Assembly: GCF_000715075.1 (NCBI RefSeq)
Contig: NC_134095.1
Location: 50,582,806-50,646,805, forward strand
Direction: 5' to 3'
Length of the DNA: 64,000 nucleotides
DNA from: Nicotiana tabacum
Taxonomy: Eukaryota; Streptophyta; Magnoliopsida; Solanales; Solanaceae
Within the stretch, counting starts at the first letter, position 1. The number at the start of each line of letters is the position of its first letter. The translations under genes and the position numbers were made by a program. Below are positions 59,279 to 64,000 of the stretch, piece by piece. The notes below the pieces were generated by a model. That model saw only the letters and a list, made by a program, of their open reading frames with translations, had not been told where the DNA came from and did not search any database.

Positions 59279-59852
59279 TAATCATTGGTACTATTAGGGC
59301 ATCACCATTCACCTACTACGTTCTGATAAAAGGATATTCCCAATAATTTCAACAATATCCAATCAAAAAATACTAATTTTCCAAAATTCGGTTTTCGAAT
59401 TCAAAGTATTGAAACAATTTAATTATCGTCAATGAAGCTTCTAATGGTTTCTGACCAAAACCAACTAGAATCTTCACTTAACCCTCTTAGAATTGAGATT
59501 TAAACGAAATGAGATTCCAAAAGAATCCTGCCATTAAAAAATACCCCTATATTCTAAAAGAATTGATAAAAAAAACAAAAAATAAGGTGGGTTCCCAATG
59601 TTATGAAGTTACTTAAATCAGTGGAAGAGAAAGGGGTTCTAATTAATGTGATAATAACAGGCAAATCCCAGTGAATTGAGTGAGCTGCTATATAGCTAGA
59701 CCTCTGAGACTGTCATTTTCTTAGAAGCATTTAAACAGAGAAGTAATTGAAGTATATTAAAGTTTTTATTAAATTTTACAATTTTCAGTTTATATGACGT
59801 GCTTCATTATATTATTAAAAAAAGAGTTTGACGCATCAATTAAATATATTTA
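59279..59852. other. AT-rich intergenic stretch
   Basis: Between the TRIM-like element and the solo LTR. I see no gene, repeat boundary or RNA gene in it. Confidence 0.5.
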
Positions 59853-59857
59853 CCTTT

Positions 59858-62636
59858 TGTCACGACCCGGATTTCTCACTCTCGAGAGTCGTGATGACGC
59901 CTACTAATGAAAGCTAGGCAAGCCAATCCTTAACTGCTTACTTCATTAACAAATTACTTCTTTTAACCTTTATCAGTGATAGCATGAAAACAACGGAATT
60001 AAATAAGTAAGCGGAAGACTTAAATTAAAGAACTGAACGATAATGCGAAAATCAACACAAGCCTCTACCCAAAAACTGGTGTCACATTACTCACGAACTT
60101 CTAAGAGTGCTAAATACAGCCGTTTGAAAGAAAATATAAGCTGTTTGTCTCGAATACATGAGATAACAGACGGAAATAAAAGATAGAGGAGACGCCGGGC
60201 CTGCGAACGCCTGCAAGGCTACCTCAGTGTCTCACTGGACTGAAGGCTGGTTCCCGCGCTACTGCTGCTGTCCAGAACCTGGATCTGTGCAAAAGAGCAC
60301 AAAGCGTAGTATCAGCACAACCGGTCCCATGTGCTGGTAAGTGTCTGGCCTAACCCCGGCGAGGTAGTGACGAGGCTAGGACCAGACTCCAGATAAACCT
60401 GTACAGTTATATAACATATGGCGGAAAAGTAAACAAGTAATAAGCAGTTAAAGATGGGGAAGGGGAACATGCTTCAGGGATAGTAGTTAAAAGAAATAAC
60501 ATGGAGTAATAAGGAAGCTAGCACTATAACTTCTATCACAAATGAAGAAAATAAAGGCAACTTTCACTTTCAGTTTCCTCTTGTTGCAGGCGTGCAATCC
60601 GATCCCATTTCTTATATCTTGTGGTAGGCGTACCACCCGCTCCCATTTCATTCTATCTCGTGGTAGGCGTACCACCCGCTCCCATTTCATTATATCTTGT
60701 GGTAGGCGTACCACCCGCTCCCATTTCATAATATCTTGTGGTAGGCGTACCACCCGCTCCCATTTCATAATATCTTGTGGTAGGCATACCACCCGCTCCC
60801 ATTTCATAATATCTTGTGGTAGGCGTACCACCCGCTCCCATTTCAATTTACCACACAATCACAAGAAATCCCGGCAAGGGAACATAAGTAGTATAATAAC
60901 TTTCCGGCAAGGGAACAAGGATATCGATATAGTCATCCCGGCAAGGGAGAATCAACTATAACCAATCTCACTTTGCTAATACTCAGTTCAATTAATGGAA
61001 ATACTTAATCATAGAGGATCATTAATTAAAGTATACAAGGTGTCGTTCAAAAACACAACAATTTTCCAGTTAAGACCCACGGTCATGCTTGACACCAACG
61101 TATAGATACTCGTCACCATGCCTATACGTCGTACTCAATGAGAAACAAGTAGCAATTATGACCCAACTCCTAATCCCTCAAGCTAGGGTTAAACCAATCA
61201 CTTACCTCGATGCCTTGAACACCACTCAAGTCTCAATTATAGCTTTACCTCTTGATTCCACCACCAATCCGCTCGAATCTAGCCATAAGTTACTTAATCA
61301 CATTAATAAATGCTAAATAAATCAACCCCAATGCATGAAAATGAGTTTTCCAAAGTCTTACCCAAAAGTCAAAAATGACCCTCGGGCCCACGTGGTCGAA
61401 ACCCAAGGTTCGGACCAAAACCCGATTACAAATATATGGTTGTTTTGAAATCGGACTTCAAATTGAGGTCCAAATCCCCAATTTTTGAAAAAACCTAGGT
61501 TCTAGCCAAATCGCCCAATTTCCCCATGAAAATCTTTGATTTGAAGTTGAAATCATGTTAAAAGATGTTAAGAAGTGAAGAAAATAAGTTAGAAATCACT
61601 TACCAATCGTTTTGGAGAAGAAACGTTGTTTGGAAAATTGCCTCTTATGTTTTGGGGTTTTGAAAAGTGTAAAATAGCTGAAATTCACGTGTATTTATAC
61701 CCCTCCGAAGTCCCCACCGCGGACCGCTCAAGAAGGACCGCGGCCGCACAGGTTTCTTGAAGGCCTGCGGATCTATGCCCCGCGCGGACCGTGCTAGACC
61801 GACTGCGACCGCGCAACACCTACCGCGGACCGCGAAAAGGCGACCGCGGCCGCGCTGGTCCCTCCGCGGCCGCACGCGTTTCCTCGCGGGCCGCGCCAAA
61901 GGGTTCAGAGACCTGTCAAAATTCCTGAACCTGCAACATCTGATCTTTTAAAGCCTAAGGCATCCTGAACCTACTAGAAACTCACCCGAGCCCTCGAAAC
62001 TCTAAACCAAGCATGCACACCACCTCAAAAACACCCTACGAACATATTCATGTGATCACATCACCAATATAACATCATGAACATCGAATTGAGCCTCAAG
62101 ATCCGTGAAATTTCTCAGATTTCCTTTTAAACATCAATTTTTTCCCAATTTGGGGCCGGATCACGCCAAACGACGTTCGTTTTTACCAAACTTTACAGGA
62201 GTGATTCAAAACATATATAAGACCTGTACCGGGCGCCGAAACCAAAATACGGGCCCGATACCATTACTTTCACATCAGTTTTCATTACATTTTTCTTTAA
62301 ATATTTTAAGAAAACAATTTCACTTAAAAATTCATAACTCGGGCATGGGACCTCAGAATTCGATTTCGGGCATACGCCCACGTCCCATATTTTCCTGCGG
62401 ACCCTCCGGGACTGTCGAATCACTGGTCCGGGTCCGTTTACCCAAAAAGTTGACCGAAGTCAAATTTACTCATTTTAATATCAAAACTTAGCATTTTTCA
62501 CAGAATTTTATATTTAAGTTTCCGGCTACGCGCTCGGACTGTGCATACAAATCGAGGCAACCCTAAATGAGGTTTTCAAGGCCTCAAAGACAAAAATTCA
62601 ATTAGAAACAGGTAATGACCCCTTTGGGTCGTCACA
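59858..62636. mobile_element. Solo LTR of a Ty3-type element (2779 bp)
   Basis: Begins TGTCACGACCC and ends GGGTCGTCACA. Flanked by a perfect 5-bp duplication CCTTT (59853-59857 and 62637-62641). Ends and size fit a solanaceous chromovirus-type (Tekay/Del-like) LTR; the lineage is inference. It includes the 39-bp repeat array at 60612-60845, CCCGGCAAGGGA words near 60871-60950, and a GC-rich block of GACCGCGGCCGC-like words (61715-61900). No gag-pol remains, so the rest was probably lost by LTR-LTR recombination. Confidence 0.82.
60612..60845. repeat. 39-bp tandem repeat, 6 copies, inside the solo LTR
   Basis: Six units of exactly 39 bp, each containing GTGGTAGGCGTACCAC, a perfect 6-bp stem around GGCG. 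Because 39 is divisible by three and the unit lacks stops in several frames, both strands stay open across the array (13-aa repeats). I regard these frames as a by-product, not genes. Confidence 0.92.
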
Positions 62637-62641
62637 CCTTT

Positions 62642-64000
62642 TCATTTTATTTACCTGCTATTGTGGCATTGTTTTGACATAATGTCCCGCAAGGGAGCAA
62701 GGGCGATGTAGGCAAGAAGTTAAGGATTCAATTGAACCGAATACTTTTGCCTGGATCACTATTGAATTTGTAAAATTTTTTATTAAATAAGTACGTAATA
62801 AAGTTTGAAACTAGCAAATCAGATAGATTATTCAGGAATTCTAAACTCGAACAACATAGTGTTCAAACTAGATTCCGCGCCTTTGCAAATGAGATTTTTT
62901 TTTCGGGTTCTTTTTAGGGGCGATAATTATTAGAATGTATAGATCTCCTCTAGCAATATATTTTCAAAAGGTGACTCTCAAGTACATGTGTGACCTAAAG
63001 TCAAAGGTTAATATAATGTCTGAATTTTTTTTTGAAGATTATAATATATATATTTTTATTTGATGTCTATTCCTCTAGCTTTTTGAGATGCAAAGTTGTT
63101 AATAATTTTGTTTTAATAGCTTTCTTCTAATAGTTTCTTTTAAATTGATAATATAGCAAATTCATTTAATCTTTCTCTAAACATTGTTGATCTTACTAAG
63201 ATTTATCAATTTTAAATTTAAAAGACTTATTTTCGATGCGGCAACTGTTATTGGAATTGTTAACACTATTATGTAAATATAAATATTTGAAAAGGAATTA
63301 AGCCTTTTTATTTGATTGAGTATATAGTATCTTTTACTTATACTATTTTTCTTATCAAATCAATTCTGATTCACACGTTAGAAAAATTATTCATACTAGC
63401 CATTTTTAGGGACAAGTGCACATATAGTCATTTTAAGGGATTCTATTTAGAAACCGGTACTTATTTTGTCCTGAAATTTTAAACTAAAAAATCTTAACTT
63501 TAGGACAATTTAGGACATTTTTTCCCCAAAAAAATTAAACTGAAAAACTGCAATTCATGATACATTGGCTAATTCCTAAATAGCAACCTTTAATGTGGCT
63601 ACATGGTGTCATTTCTACCCAATTTTAAGTAAGCCAAACGGTTACTTTATTTACATATCTAAAAAAAAAATCTTTCCTTTTATACGAGAAACAAAATTTT
63701 ATTTTTATTCAAATACCCATAAAACTATTATTTCTATAAATGGGGCCCCCAAATTTGGGGGCCTAAGACACAAACCTTATAAGCTACCTCATTATAGCTG
63801 AGCATCTTCTCTAGTTTGGGCTATAGAATTTGGCTAGATCATGTTCTGTAATTCATATTCTAAATCAGTTAGATATTAGGTTAGACTCTATTTATATCCT
63901 TGCTTGTTTGGATATCAAATAGTACATTAATTAAGACTATATTCATCAGTTTGAACACTAATATAGCTTTACATCATCTTATTATAAGTTAAGATTGTCA
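62642..64000. other. AT-rich intergenic stretch to window end
   Basis: No gene recognised. A perfect 20-bp palindrome lies at 63744-63763. Sequence near 63390-63600 with TAGGACAATTTAGGACATT has a repeat-like look but no definable ends. Confidence 0.5.
63744..63763. other. Perfect 20-bp palindrome
   Basis: GGCCCCCAAATTTGGGGGCC is its own reverse complement. It is GC-rich within an AT-rich setting. It could be the end of an inverted-repeat element or a palindromic binding site; nothing nearby decides. Confidence 0.6.

Noticed and set aside
60487..60961. Open frames of 62-139 codons over the 39-bp array
   Set aside because: They are produced by exact 39-bp repetition inside a solo LTR. No start context, no domain.
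61715..61900. GC-rich block as a CpG island or gene start
   Set aside because: It lies inside the solo LTR and consists of repeated GACCGCGGCCGC-like words, so it is part of the retroelement.

Overview
The window is plant nuclear DNA, most likely from a Solanaceae species and plausibly Nicotiana. It has AT-rich intergenic DNA, plant-type introns, Copia and Ty3 LTR elements, a TRIM, solo LTRs, hAT-like, Tourist-like and Stowaway-like MITEs, a TGA bZIP gene and an exon of a tropinone-reductase-like gene. The genus call is inference. I see no rRNA, tRNA or CRISPR, and only one apparently intact gene.

Positions 1-32882 hold a head-to-tail array of a very large, apparently non-coding LTR retrotransposon on the + strand. 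It runs internal tail (1-3300), LTR1 (3301-8086), internal 1 (8087-16193), LTR2 (16194-20748), internal 2 (20749-28328), LTR3 (28329-32882). The LTRs are 4.55-4.79 kb, start TGTAAGCACG and end GTGTGACA. A PBS-like site follows LTR1 and LTR2 and a polypurine tract precedes each LTR. No gag or pol domain is recognisable. The internal regions carry two minisatellites, a 218-bp tandem duplication, and four dispersed copies (A-D) of a motif that folds into the same three-helix pseudoknot. Its helices are kept by covarying bases. This fold is the strongest candidate here for an undescribed structured element.

Positions 32883-51432 are transposon-rich. They hold an old LTR-like remnant, hAT-like and Stowaway-like MITEs, and two Copia elements on the - strand. 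The first (36360-39884, TSD GGCTA) keeps gag, protease and integrase sequence but has lost reverse transcriptase and RNase H. The second (42672-48289, TSD AGTTG) is full-length but broken by several stops and frameshifts. A 920-bp hAT-like element and a Tourist-like MITE carrying a nested Stowaway follow.

Positions 51433-56750 contain the one intact gene: a TGA-class bZIP transcription factor (eight coding exons, 363 aa, + strand) that joins in frame throughout. Intron 5 carries a 494-bp solo LTR with TSD GTTAA.

Positions 56842-64000 hold a small MITE, then a TRIM (TSD ATATT) whose second LTR is interrupted by a Pack-MULE-like element. That element carries exon 1 of a tropinone-reductase-like SDR gene and a 12-copy palindromic minisatellite. 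A 2.8-kb solo LTR (TSD CCTTT) with a hairpin-forming 39-bp repeat and AT-rich intergenic DNA complete the window.
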